Positions 36,601-48,500 of a stretch of 64,000 nt of DNA are shown here, in pieces; the stretch's first letter is position 1, and each line of letters starts with the position of its first letter. The DNA is from Dicaeum eximium (lineage: Eukaryota > Chordata > Aves > Passeriformes > Dicaeidae). Under the pieces are notes generated by a model that saw only the letters and a list, made by a program, of their open reading frames with translations, searched no databases and was not told the DNA's origin. The stretch spans positions 806,001 through 870,000 of the forward strand of contig VWZP01003889.1 in NCBI GenBank assembly GCA_013396995.1, written 5' to 3'. The translations under genes were made by a program, and so were the position numbers.

Positions 36601-39298
36601 AAATATGTGGGAAACAACTGAGGGATTCTAAACCAGTAACACCAAAATGTTTCCTTTGCTTCACATGCTGGTTTGGGTTTAGACCTAATGGCTTTTCAAA
36701 CATTTTAGTGGTGCATTTCCTTTAACTGGTAAAGGATAGAAATGAGGCTCATTAAGGTTCCAAGGAAAAGCTCCAAGCACTTATAAGTGCATGCCAGGCT
36801 TTCAAACACTCCTGTGAGCTGTTGCACCTTCGTGCTGATGGTTCCCCATCCTACAAGCTGAAATAAAGCTCTGGAAAAGGAGGGGTCACATCCCAGGTCT
36901 CCAAAATCAAACATCACTGCCTGTGCTTCTCCTGGCTGGGGTGCTGTTTCTGGGAAGAATGAGAATTTTGGTTTTTCTGTGCTATTTCAGAGTTAACGTC
37001 ACCGTGATCCCTGGTAGGGCAGGCTGAAGTTTATAATAATGCTTTCTCTTAAAAGACTGATCTATGCTGAAAACTTTTACCCTGAGTTTAAAGCTATGAA
37101 ATGCCAAATATTTTACTGATTCATATTTAGATAATACAAAGATATTGTCTATGATTTTATCTGTCAGATAAAATACTGTTTGCCTTTTTTAACAGCAATT
37201 ATTTCTTGTCCATAAATCAGTTTTTGTGAGCAAAAGTTCCCTGGTATGAAAAGGGACTAATGAAACTATTTTAAAAGTTCATTTTCTGTAGGCAATGAGA
37301 AAGGGAGAGATTTTTTAGTTTTGTTAAAAGGATCTGTAACAGTCTGGTTATTGTTTTTTGTTTTACTTTGTTACAGCAACCATCATTCTTCACTGAGAAT
37401 TTCAGAGCATTAAAGGTACTTAAATATCAGGGGAAATGAGTCTTTAAATCAACCCATTATTCAACAAATAAACACTAAGCTCTTCAGCTTTCAGTCCCAT
37501 ACTCTTTCTAGTATCATATTTGATATTACTGCCAGTAACTTGAGTTCACATAGCTTTTATTAGTGTAAAGTAGCATAAATTTTATTGTATCTAAATATTA
37601 ATTTCACAAACACTTGTTAATGCTACTGAATAACTGTCTATGACTTTTAAATCTTTCCTTTGAATAACTGTAAGCTCAATAGGATTTAACAATGCAATCT
37701 CCTCTCTATTGTATGTAAACAGACAAAACCAGAAGTGTGAATAAACACAGGAAATCTAACTTCAAAAATAAAATTACTAAAGGTATCCATCATATTCTTA
37801 GAAAGTCCTGTGAAAATTATCTTCTTCAATTTAAAAGTCCTAAAAAATTTATTAATATTCTGTGTAATTTGTCAAGCATTGACAACAGTGATAGAAGAGA
37901 TCAAATACAGGGCCTCCTCCATAAGAGGACAGTGACAGAAATGAGAAGTCAGGGAAAATTAATGCCTTTAAAAATGTGTTACACTCCCTTTTCTTTTTTT
38001 TAACCTCAGTAATGTAATGCATTAGAACAGACACATTGCTTAGGTTTTTGTGTTGGCTTCAGTGAGGCAAATGAAATGGAGGTGTTTTCTGGCACCTCTG
38101 CAGGGGATGCCCAAAAGGAGAACCCATAACATTGAAGACTGTGCCAAAATGCTGCTGGACTTCAAAGTGATGGAGGTTTCAGGGCAGCTTTGAAGCTTTA
38201 TAAAGGTTACTGGAGAAAAAAAAGCTGTCTTTCATAAGCCAGTGTGAGGACTTTCTACTATAGAGCTTGCTTTTTATCATTCACAGCAAAACACTACCCC
38301 ATTTCTGTGTATTTCAGAGCCTGATCAGTGTTGACACCATTAAAATCTCCACATTATGCAAGGACAGTGAACCTGAACTCACCTACCCCAGCATGAAATG
38401 CCCTCCTCCTCCGCAGTCTGCTCTGCCTCACACACTGCTAAGATACATCTAATTACAGTAATAAAAGCCTCCACCTGTTTCCTCTGCTTATCTGGGTGGA
38501 AAAAGAAAGACAGACATGGACTGAACTTAAGTGAATTAAAATTAACCTAATAGTCACAGTGATTTAAGCAATGGCAGGTGGTCTGGCTGCCTCTTTCTAC
38601 ATTTTCCTACTGGAAGTGGGCAAATAGCCTGCCAGGTTTGTGTTCTGTTTCTAACAAGTATTTTTAAAGCTGTTTACTCACTCAAGGAAAGGAAAATTAA
38701 GGTCACTGCTAAGTAGGAATGGGAAAGGAGTTTCAACAGCACTCAGCATGGAAGTGAACTCTGATTCCATTCTGTGTACTGGAGAATCTTTCATTTATTT
38801 CTACAAAGCCAATGCAAAATATCTTGGAAAACCTGAGGGGAGGATCTTTTTTATGTTTAAAAGTATTGACTAGTTGTTTGCCCTTTTCCCCAACCACACT
38901 GCCCCTCACAGATTCCTTCTTCAAGAAGATTTTTAAAAAATCAAAGATTACAAAGAAGACTTAAAACATATCTTGAGGGCATCAAGAAGCATTTTCCTAT
39001 CAGCAGTGTTATTTTTATAATATTCAACTTAAGAGCTACAAAATATTGCAGATTCCCGAATGAAAGGTCAGCCTGTGAACACCTGATGTTCAAATTAAGA
39101 ATGGTTTTATTTTGACTAATATGCTGGTATCTAATCTTTATCAGCAGCTTTATCACAGAATGAATATCAAGCAGCAGAAGACTGCATTTATTAATTGCTT
39201 TTCAACAAATAATGCCTCTGGGGAGGGCATAAACAGCACTTCTACCATTGACACTCCTTGGATTTTGGTAGAAGGTTCACCTATGTCTGGATAAAGTG
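33646..39298. other. Unique non-coding stretch
   Basis: No gene or mobile element recognised over more than 5 kb. It is mostly A+T-rich, and the scattered ORFs of 60-90 codons are unsupported. A paired homeodomain-like inverted repeat at 35,032-35,056 is listed separately. Confidence 0.6.
35032..35056. promoter_or_regulatory. Inverted homeodomain-like site pair
   Basis: CATCAATTAA and TTAATTGATG form perfect 10-bp inverted arms around a 5-bp spacer. An OTX/bicoid-type TAATCC word lies immediately left, near 35,027. The AATTA cores fit paired homeodomain binding, but function is inferred from the motif alone. Confidence 0.3.
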
Positions 39299-39395
39299 AC
39301 CTGTGCTGTTCCTGTGTCTGTCACCACGGGTGACCCACGCTGGGACAGGCACACCCTGAGGGACTGCACTGCCTGCACCTTCCCCAAAATGTCCA
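39299..39395 (+). mobile_element. Possible internal CR1 fragment (+)
   Basis: CACGGGTGACCCACGCTGGG followed by ACAGGCACACCCTGAGGGACTGC resembles the internal CR1 word order CCCGTGGGAAAGACCCACGCTGGAGCAG...AAGGACTGC. Similarity is partial, with indels. The element has neither the 3' end nor an open frame. It could instead be a chance G+C-rich block. Confidence 0.4.
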
Positions 39396-41010
39396 TCCTG
39401 CTGAGACCAAGGGGGTAATTAGCCATGAACCCTTTTTACCTTTTCCCAGCCATCCTCAGGTGTATCCAGAGAAGGAAGAGCAGTGCCCTGCACCCCGAAC
39501 GATGCCAGGCTCTTTGCATTTCTCACGGGGGAAAACACTGCTGCAGGGCAAGTATTCAAGTCTGAGCCTAAATCAAGGCAAAGAGGTTTATTTAAAATAT
39601 CCACTTCCCAGTTTCCCTTCCTCTTTCAGGAATCTATGCAGCACTGAGGAGGATCTGTGTCCTGCCTTTGCTGCCTATGGACAACAGTGGCAGCAATTCT
39701 TGCCTTCCTCTGAAGGCTGCAGGTTTTTGTGCTAGGGCTGCACTCTCACTAAAGTGGGGGGAAAAGCCTCTGCATGCCAGAAGGTAGAGCAGAAATATTT
39801 GACTGACTGAGATCAAACTTTGGAACAGCAATATATTAGATGTGATAAAAAACTGGCTCAGATCAGAGTACTCCCTGTCCAGAAAAGTGACTATACGTTG
39901 GGTTCAGCAGTTTTATGAAAAAGAATGGCATTGTCCATTTAGATAACTAGTATATTTTAGCAAGTACATGCAGTTTTAAATTAATTTTACTTTTGAAATA
40001 ATTAGTTTTTCGTATTTTGTCCCAGTTAAATAAATAAGCTACAACTTGAACATTTGTCTTGATATTATTTCCCTTTCTTTCACTATTTTTCTGTGTATGA
40101 AAGAAAGAATATTTCAGATAAAGATATAAAAATCATGGAATGGGATGCTTCAGACAGTCTCCTTTTCCCTGTGATTTGTTTCTCCTCTTTAAAGCATAGT
40201 CTTCAGTCACAGTCTTTATTAAGTTGTAATCTTTCAACCTACATTAACAGGAATTTTCACTTCCTAACAATGCCAACACTGAGGAATGAAATTGAGGGAG
40301 ATAGTGTTTAGTGCTGTGATACATAGAGGAGCAAGGAAAGTTGTATATAAGCATATTAGAAGGATTTTTATTAGAAGTTTTGGAGGAAAGAAATCCATAT
40401 CTCTTCTGTACTTAGCCCAGAATGTCAGCTAATATTTTCAGGGTGCTTTTGCACTCTGAAGTATAAAAAAGCACTAAGGAAAGCAATCTTACCCACTGCA
40501 GCATCCAGAGAATAGAAAACATATGGATAATGCATCTCTATCAGTATGTCACTGATTCAGAAGCAGCTACTAAGTTTAGGAAGTGTTCATATTCACATCT
40601 TCCTTAAAAACACTGGCTTTGGAGACATTTGCTATTTAATCCACGTTTTATAAATATAGCTAAAACATAGGTCATAGTGAGGCTTTCAGGATAAATGTAT
40701 GCAATTAGAAAAAGGCAGGCAGAAGGAACTTGAATTCATCACAGATAAAAAAACCTGGTCAGACCTTGGGGGGGGGTGGGGTATGTATTCATTAAGAGGA
40801 CTAAAAAAAATCTTGGAGTCTGACAAATGACAGTAATTTAGGTAATAAGGCAAGCAGTAAGGAACAGCGCAGCCAAAAGTCATTTTATACTTGAGAATGG
40901 GACAGAGCAGACAGTGGATCCTGCTGAAAAATGAAGCATGAATTCCTAAGCAGCTTTTTTGTGATTTTCTAAATGACTAAAACATATATCAAGATTGTGA
41001 AAATGGACAT
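39396..41010. other. Unique non-coding stretch
   Basis: No gene recognised. A G-run (G9-T-G4) lies at 40,768-40,781. The rest is A+T-rich. Confidence 0.6.
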
Positions 41011-41046
41011 CATCCTGTTCTCTGTTCAGTTTTGGGCCCCTCATGA

Positions 41047-41282
41047 TGGTGAAGACATTGATGTCTTCTCTGGAGTGTGTCCAGAGAAGGAAAAGGAGCT
41101 GGAGAAGGGTCTGATGGGGGTAGCTGAGGGAGCTGGGGGTGTTGAGCCTGGAGAAAAGGAGCCTTAGGAGAGACCTCTGCTCTACAACTTCCAGAAAGGA
41201 GGCTGCAGCCAGGGGCAGGGTCATCCTTTCCTTGGGAGTTACCAGCAGCAGGACAGGAGGAAATGGCCTCATGCCATACCAG
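41047..41282 (+). repeat. CR1 duplication, copy 1
   Basis: Runs from TGGTGAAGACATTGATG to ATGCCATACCAG. It aligns to copy 2 at a constant offset of 237 with only about three substitutions that I can see (for example GGGTCTGATG against GGGGCTGATG) and no indel. Confidence 0.9.
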
Positions 41283-41283
41283 N
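41283..41283. other. Unresolved base (N) at duplication junction
   Basis: A single N sits exactly between the two copies, which suggests two contigs whose overlapping ends were not merged. Confidence 0.85.
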
Positions 41284-41519
41284 TGGTGAAGACATTGATG
41301 TCTTCTCTGGAGTGTGTCCAGAGAAGGAAAAGGAGCTGGAGAAGGGGCTGATGGGGGTAGCTGAGGGAGCTGGGGGTGTTGAGCCTGGAGAAAAGGAGCC
41401 TTAGGAGAGACCTCTGCTCTACAACTCCCAGAAAGGAGGCTGCAGCCAGGGGCAGGGTCATCCTTTCCTCGGGAGTTACCAGCAGCAGGACAGGAGGAAA
41501 TGGCCTCATGCCATACCAG
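41284..41519 (+). repeat. CR1 duplication, copy 2
   Basis: Starts directly after the N with TGGTGAAGACATTGATG and continues into the unique 3' part of the CR1 (GAGGAGGTTTAGATATG). This is the copy that is contiguous with the real element end. Confidence 0.9.
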
Positions 41520-41750
41520 AGGAGGTTTAGATATGATATTAGAAACAACTTCTCTGCTGAAAGTGTCCTCAAGCCCTGGACCAGGCTGGCCAGGGGAGTG
41601 GCTGGGTCACCATTCCTGGAGATGTTTACAGCTGTGCAGATGTGGCACTTGGGGACAGGGTCTGGTGCTGGGCTTGGCAGTGCTGAGTTAAGGGTTGGAC
41701 TCGGGGACCTTGAAAGCCTTTCCCAAGGTAAATTATTCCATGATTCCATT

Positions 41751-44700
41751 CTCTGTCTTCTCTTTCCCCAGACAGCAAACAGCTCAGACTCTGCCTCCCA
41801 CGTTCCCTGGCCTGGCCATGCTTCCTGTCAGCTGCTGGGAGAGAAACACCTACAGAACCAAACCCGAGCACTTTTAGGTGCACAGATCAAGCATATCAAC
41901 CTTGAACTCAGTTATGCTTTCTTACATGAATTTCAGACATTTCTGCTTTTCTTCCTGCACTCTTGATAATTTAAGCTCATGATCACTTCTCAAACCTTCT
42001 AATAAACACTGATAATATTAGAACATTTTGAAGTTCATGGTTCTGTTCCTTGCTAACACTTATTTTATGTTCTCAGATCTCATGCCAGTTTTTCTGTAAG
42101 GACATAAAACCAGCAGATTAACTTTTCTCTCATCACAAGTTAACACCTTTTCTCTTTCTGGAAGCTTATTTTAAATGTTTATTTTATTAAATCTTTGAGT
42201 CTTTCTCAGTGTTATTAAGGAGTCTGATGGCTAAATCAATGCAATGCTGAATGTGCCATTAATTTCCCCCATTTTGTTCTGATCCACCTTTCTAAATATT
42301 AATTCTAAAACGGTGACATTTCCCCCTGAACTGGGAATAAGTCTGGTATGTATTTATTCATTTCTGTTAACACTGATTCATTTAATCACTGAGTATTCCA
42401 ACCTTTGGTATGTTTGACTATAGCTCGATAGAAAAAATTATCTAGTTCATGATGGACAGAAGTCCATCAGAAAAATGGACTATTTTTTGCTATTTCAGAA
42501 AAATAAATTAGGAGACTACCATAGAAAGCTGATGAATTACACTGCTAATTGTGAACTTCTATTTTTAAATATTAAAAACTACAACAAACAACAGAAACCT
42601 TTATTCTTGTTTTTTTGTAACTGTGTAGATAGTAACTGTAAGCATCCAAACAGCTGAAGATCAGAGGATCCCTAACCAGAACAACATTAAATTTCTGACT
42701 GAGGTCATAATGTATTTTGAGTAAATTTATGCAGGAGTATCCATCTGAAAAGGTATAAGGAAAGCTAAATGTCCTTGGAAATTCATCATCTGTCCTTTTT
42801 TGATGGAAAGTGTCAGTCTGTTTTTTGATGGAAAATGTCAGCCACAGAAAATATCAAAATCTAGAAAACATCAAAGAACATGGGGTAAAAAAATTACTGC
42901 AGCCATACTCTTTGATGCTGAGAAGCCTTTGATACACCTATGATAGAGTACAGGACAGATGACTTAGCTACAGACTTTCTAACTGGAAATGAAGCCCTTT
43001 AATAATTTGTCAGCTTTACCTTTGTAATAAATATGTAAACATTGCAGCCCAGAAATGCCTCTATTGTTTGTTGGGAATACCTTTATTTGAGAAACAAACT
43101 TAGCAAAGTGTTTGTGTATTAGAATGCCTTTAAGAGAGAAGTTTTGAGTAACTATGGCACAAAATCTCCTGACTATCAGATATATTGGATTGTTTCCACA
43201 TAAATATCCACTGTTTAGCAGGAGCTCCTGTCCTTGGAGATATGCAGACTCCCACAGAGTAACAAATGTACTACCCAATATTCTCCTAATGATATCTAGA
43301 AAGTAATTTGTGTGGAGATTATTTCTACTGTAAAGTTGACTGCTGAAGGTGTGCGCTGCACCCCTGAGTGCACAACTTTCCTTATTATTTACTGAAACTT
43401 CTGGACCTCAGTGATGAAACTTTAATTAAATAACATCCTAAATGGATTCTTCAGCTTGACCTTACTCAGTTTCACAGACTCTGTTTGCACAAGGGATTCC
43501 ACCACTGGTCCACTCAATTTGAATCTCATTTAGTTCTATTCTGCAATAATGCCTTTTTAAGGAGTGCTGGCATTTGCACAACAGCATCTGTTTTCTTTCC
43601 ACTGTACTGCAGATTTATTGGTACAAATATGCAACTTCCAATGGACCAGGCAGAAATTGGGTTTAATCCTCACAAAGACCTCCCTGTGCCTCTTTCCTGT
43701 TTTCCCCAGCACCAAGTTGCTGTTCAAGATAAAAAAATTATCTTAGGTTATCCTCATGATGAGAAAAGAGATTACAAAGTCTGTCTGTGCAAGTTCCTCA
43801 GCAGTAAATAACCCACTGTAAAATTATTTTAAGAGTCCATGTGAAGCACAGAATTAAAGAGAACAGATCAGGAGTACAAATGCACAGCCCAGAGCAGTTT
43901 TCAGTGGCATGTATAGATCCAGCAGGGAGCTCACTGCAAATATTGAGGGAAAAATAATTCAGACACAGTAAATAAGAAACCCATGATCTGTGTTAACCAA
44001 ATTAATTTTAATTACTAACTGAAAAATACATTTTAAGTAATTTATGATGCTGTCTTACTTTTTGCACTAATTAAACTTCCATAATAAAAATAGATCTATA
44101 GAATACTTGCCCAAGCACTTTTATCCAGTTTTTAAAGGAATTTTATGTGCTTACTACCCTGTCAAAAAAGAATCTATTAAGTATTTCAAAATTTATTGGG
44201 TTTGCCACTTCAAGTATGATTAATTATTTGGAGTTTTTCACCGCAGAAGAAAACTGAAAACACTTTTTCTGTTCTGCAAATCATTTGTACACTACTTTTT
44301 TGGTTTAGAATCTGTCCCCATACAGAAAAAAAATGTAGAGTAACCATATTAGGCCAAAATAAGATGACTATTCTCCTTGCAAATATCACAATTCATATTA
44401 CTAGTATCCAAAAAAAAAATTTTCAAGGCTTGAAATTACATTTTGAAATAGAACAGGAAAAAAAATCATTCTTTGGCAGCAGTTTATGAACAGAGCTCAT
44501 TAAAACATCTCTTGACAGGTTCTATTAAGTGCTACAATTATGCCTAATTTTGGTTTAGTACAATATGTTAATTTTAAACAGTTTAAGAGATTGTATCTCT
44601 TCTGGCCATTTTCCCCCTGCTTAGAAAGTGCACTTCACTCCAGCAGTAATCATAATTTCATATTGGAACTAACTGCATTTCTTTAGCTTTCATATTGCAA

Positions 44701-45532
44701 AGAACAATTTAATAGACACATTTGCCTTACTCTGCTGAAACCCTTAAGTTTTTGTTGAGTTTTTGAGAGTATTTAATATTGCCATGAGGACAGACAGGAG
44801 ACACCTGGAATGTGTCAAAGCACACTGAGCAAGATACTCTCTTTCCTTGGAAAGCAGTGACAAAATTCATACAGCATACGTGGCAGGAAGAAGTGGGAGT
44901 CAAGATTAAACATACAGACTGTCCTACATCATTTTCTGATGTAGATTCTTTTCCACTGGGGAGAATTTGTAGACATGGAAGCGATCATTGTGCTCTTCTT
45001 TTGGGATTTTTTTCCCCTATGTGAAAACATCTGGAACAGGTTACCCAACAGAGCCAATTGGAAAAGAGATTAGGACAAATATTAACCTGTGAAGTGAATG
45101 GAAATTAACCCCATCTGATGGTAGAGATGGAGCCATGTGCACTTTGGGTTAATGCAGAAGGCAGTGCTTCAACCTGCACTTTCATTTAAAGGAAAAAGAG
45201 TCACGATCTTAATTTTCTCTTTTGAAAAGTGTTGTAAAACATAAATAATATAAAGCAATGTCTGCCTGGGTTGAAAATTGAGAGGTGAGAGTTTCAGCTG
45301 CAAAATAACCTCTAATACCCAATTCTGAGTTCCTAAGATGAAGTAATTTAGGTTTCATGTAGCTGGGTGTGAAACCAGGAGTGGTGAACCTTCCCTCCTG
45401 TACAAATTACACATCACAGCCTGCAGGCAGCCAAGAGGTGAGACACAAACCAGCCCAGAGGGCAATGTTGGCAGGGAAAAGGTGAAATAGGCCACTGCAA
45501 GTCCACTGGACTCTTCATCCATTGGGAGGGTT
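41751..45532. other. Unique non-coding stretch
   Basis: No gene recognised. Near 42,795-42,840 a short direct repeat (TTTTTTGATGGAAA.TGTCAG, two copies) occurs. 43,980-44,600 is very A+T-rich. Confidence 0.6.
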
Positions 45533-45556
45533 GTTTTTTTTGGTTTTTTTTTTTCA
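45533..45556 (+). repeat. T/G-rich low-complexity tract
   Basis: Two T-runs separated by GG. Opposite strand sense to the A/C tracts elsewhere in the window. Confidence 0.85.
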
Positions 45557-48500
45557 ATATAGAAATTTTAATATAACAATGTGGGTGAATCACAGACCAA
45601 GAATCCCAGGCAAGAGAAGAAAATCAAGCATGAGAACAGCCCTGAAACTTGCAGGGGAAGCTCAAGATCAGACAGAAGGATCACCCCATGCCAGGTAGGA
45701 GATGAAGGGTTCAGAACTCATCATCTGAGAGTTCAGTTTCAGAGCAAAAAGCTTCTCACCCACACCCTCCCTCTTTTTGGTCCTGCTATTTTCCAGCTGA
45801 AGAAGGAACAGAGAAAAGTCAGTTAAAACTACTTTTTTCCCAAGATTATGGAAGAAAATCCTGAAAATCCAACATCCTAAGGAATTGGAAATGCAAACCA
45901 GAGACCGAGATGACATTTTCTAGCTGAGTTGGATGTCATCCTGCTGCTGGAATAGCAGAGGCTTTTTCTCCCCTGAGAGGTGGGAGGTCAAATCATTTAA
46001 TGAAGAGATTTGTAAGCCTTTAAATGTCAGACATCCTGAAAACAGTCAGCAAATAAAAGATGATAGCAATAACAATAATAATAATGCTCCATGAATTTTG
46101 CATAGAAACTCTTGTACATCAATAAATAATCACATTACACATTCCATTTGAATATTTTCAAATTAATAACAGCCATTAACTTGACCGTCAAGCACTAAAA
46201 TAAGGACATTTGTTTGCTGGCAGATTTCTTCACTATGAGTAAACATCCCTGTGCTAGATTCCCACATAAGTATTGATAACTAGATTTTCACTAATAGAGA
46301 GTTGCAACAGATGAGCCAGGATTTTCCTAAGAAATTTTAATAAATCACATTACTAAATAAAATTATTCTTCTGCTGCCCCAGATTTCTATTTCCAAAATT
46401 TTAATATCAAATATTGCGTTATGGATTTGATCTCTTAAATGAAGCATAGCAGCCAGAATGTGAAACTTTGGGAGCAGTACAAATGGCAAATTACTGTCAG
46501 AAAGCATCCAAAAGTGCAATTTCCACTCGACCCCCATCTTGCTGACTGAGGAGAGCAGCCAGTTCTCATTGAGCACTGAGCTCAATGCTGAAGAGCAGGA
46601 ACTTCTAATGATGCTCAGTGCCTTTAATTATTTTCCTTTGTGCTTTCATTGCATGTTGGTAATAAGCAAAGAAGCCAGTGCTGTATTGAGTTTTAAAAAC
46701 TATTTTGTTGAGAAGCTCATTAAGTTCCTTTCCTTTCTCAAAGCTACAGCGCTGACTGTTCCCCAGCTAAATGCACTTAATTTCTGATGTTGTCCTGATA
46801 TTAATATATTTATTACCCAGAAGCCTCAGCTGAGTTGTAAGGTTAGCACAAGACATAAGCCCAGTGATGATAAGCAAGATATTTCCAAATAAAGAATTCA
46901 TTTTAGGAAGCACCTGGTGCAGGGAGCAGCAGAAGAAGCAATTCAGTAGGAGCAACACATCCCCAGGGAGGTGAGTACTGGGCTGCAGAGATCCCTCCCA
47001 CCTCCATCCATTGACATGCCTGAGTCTAAACAATCCAGATTTAAACTGAAACAGTATTTTTGCATTGCATTTTTGCTCTAAAAAGAAAAGATTTCTAGTC
47101 TTCATAACACATTTTCATAACAGATTTGGCAGTAGGGCTGAGGACAAATTCTCGGTTTAAATTACCATTAAATTGCCTCTTAAAACTGGGACGTGCTTTA
47201 TTTTCACTTTTGTACATCAAAAACTTTTTAAATTTTGCACTCAGTAAGAAAATGTGTGACCTCCTTCACGAGTAGCTTCAAGAGATCAAAATTGATGTCT
47301 AAATATTACAATAGCTTCGAATTAGAATTTTTCTTCTTACAACACTGGCTTCCCCCAAGTGCTCTCGCAGTTTCAGAGCTGCATTTTCTTACAGCACACG
47401 ACACTGAGGAGGTCTCTTCACCTATGGATTCCTCCAGGCAGTGCCTGGATGTGCTGACACAGCCCTTTTATGCCTGGCACCAGGATAAAACCCTCCTCTG
47501 GCACAGAGGAGGCACAGGCAGGAGTTCAGACAGTGGCTCGTGTTAGTCTGAGGTCCTCAGGAACGTGTAAACCCCTAAATAGCCTTGAAAAAAATCAGCC
47601 TGGTGTACTGATATCAGCAGGATTGTAGGGATTTACAGGCACTGCAAGCCTGGGCCAGAAAAAGAAAAGAGCAGACAGATAAACCCTTTAGATCCCAACC
47701 ATCAGTACATTGGGTACTGATATGACAAAAACATATTTTCAACTCATCACCAGAGAACTATGTCTGAAGAATTAAATAATCCTAAAATGCTGGATTTGTT
47801 TACACCTGACCTGAAGGAAGACTTCCAAGCTCTGTGTAGTGTGTGAGATGCAGTCATATTTGAAATATGATTCACTTCAGACCATATTGTCTCAATTATC
47901 TGATGGTACAAAGGGGCTGTTGATGAGGTACCTGGCAAAAACTCCACATCACTGCTACTGTCACACTTAACTAACAGATGTTTAAAATGAAAGGCTGACA
48001 GTTTTTATGTGATGATTTAATCCTTTTAGTTGCCAACTGCAGCTTAATTTAATTTTAATCAAGAGTAATAACCACCCATAATTGCTATTATAGTAAGGTT
48101 CCATTTTTACCTAGAGCCTGAAGCAAAAATTAACAAAGATTGTGCCTGTAGATTCTAACTTAAAATCTTTCTGATCTGAAATATTCTTCCAAATATATTA
48201 ATTTAGCAGTACTTCCAAACAATATAGATGCATATATGAATATGAATGAAACAATATAGATATGAATGAAAAGGCAAAATCAGTGGAAACTACTGTACAA
48301 AAAGGAAGTGAGTATGTGCTCCAAGGGATGATGAGGAAATATAAATCCCATTTCATCTGTGTTGTTAAGGACAGTAGAGAGCAGTCAGTGCTCAGGGTGC
48401 AGCCACAAGATCCTCAAGTCTTTTGAAGCTTTCCCAAAGGAAGTTCAGGTGTTACCCCTTTAGTGCTGTGCACTCTCAGCCATAGAATGTCAGCCTTTGA

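Larger units (their letters stand above)
41011..41750 (+). mobile_element. CR1 LINE 3' region (+) with internal duplication
   Basis: The copy starts at TCTGTTCAGTTTTGGGCCCC, which corresponds to CCAGTTTTGGGCCCC near the end of CR1 ORF2 (reverse transcriptase C-terminus). It continues through GAGCCTGGAGAAAAGGAG, GGAAATGGCCTCATGCCATA, GGAGGTTTAGATATGATATT and TGATGTGGCACTT-like words to TTGGACTCGGGGACCTTGAAAG, ending ATTATTCCATGATTCCATT. Without the duplication it would be about 500 bp. The reading frame is broken and the long ORFs across it are repeat-derived. The middle 237 bp are present twice, joined by an N. Confidence 0.92.

Noticed and set aside
40946..41966. 267-codon minus ORF and 196-codon plus ORF, the longest in the window
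   Set aside because: They cover the CR1 copy and its N-linked duplication. The internal X and the repeated block show they are not host genes, and they do not match the CR1 reading frame intact.
44990..45060. CTGGAACAGGTTACCCAACAG, resembling an internal CR1 word
   Set aside because: Only about 20 bp match and the flanks show no CR1 order. Too short to call.
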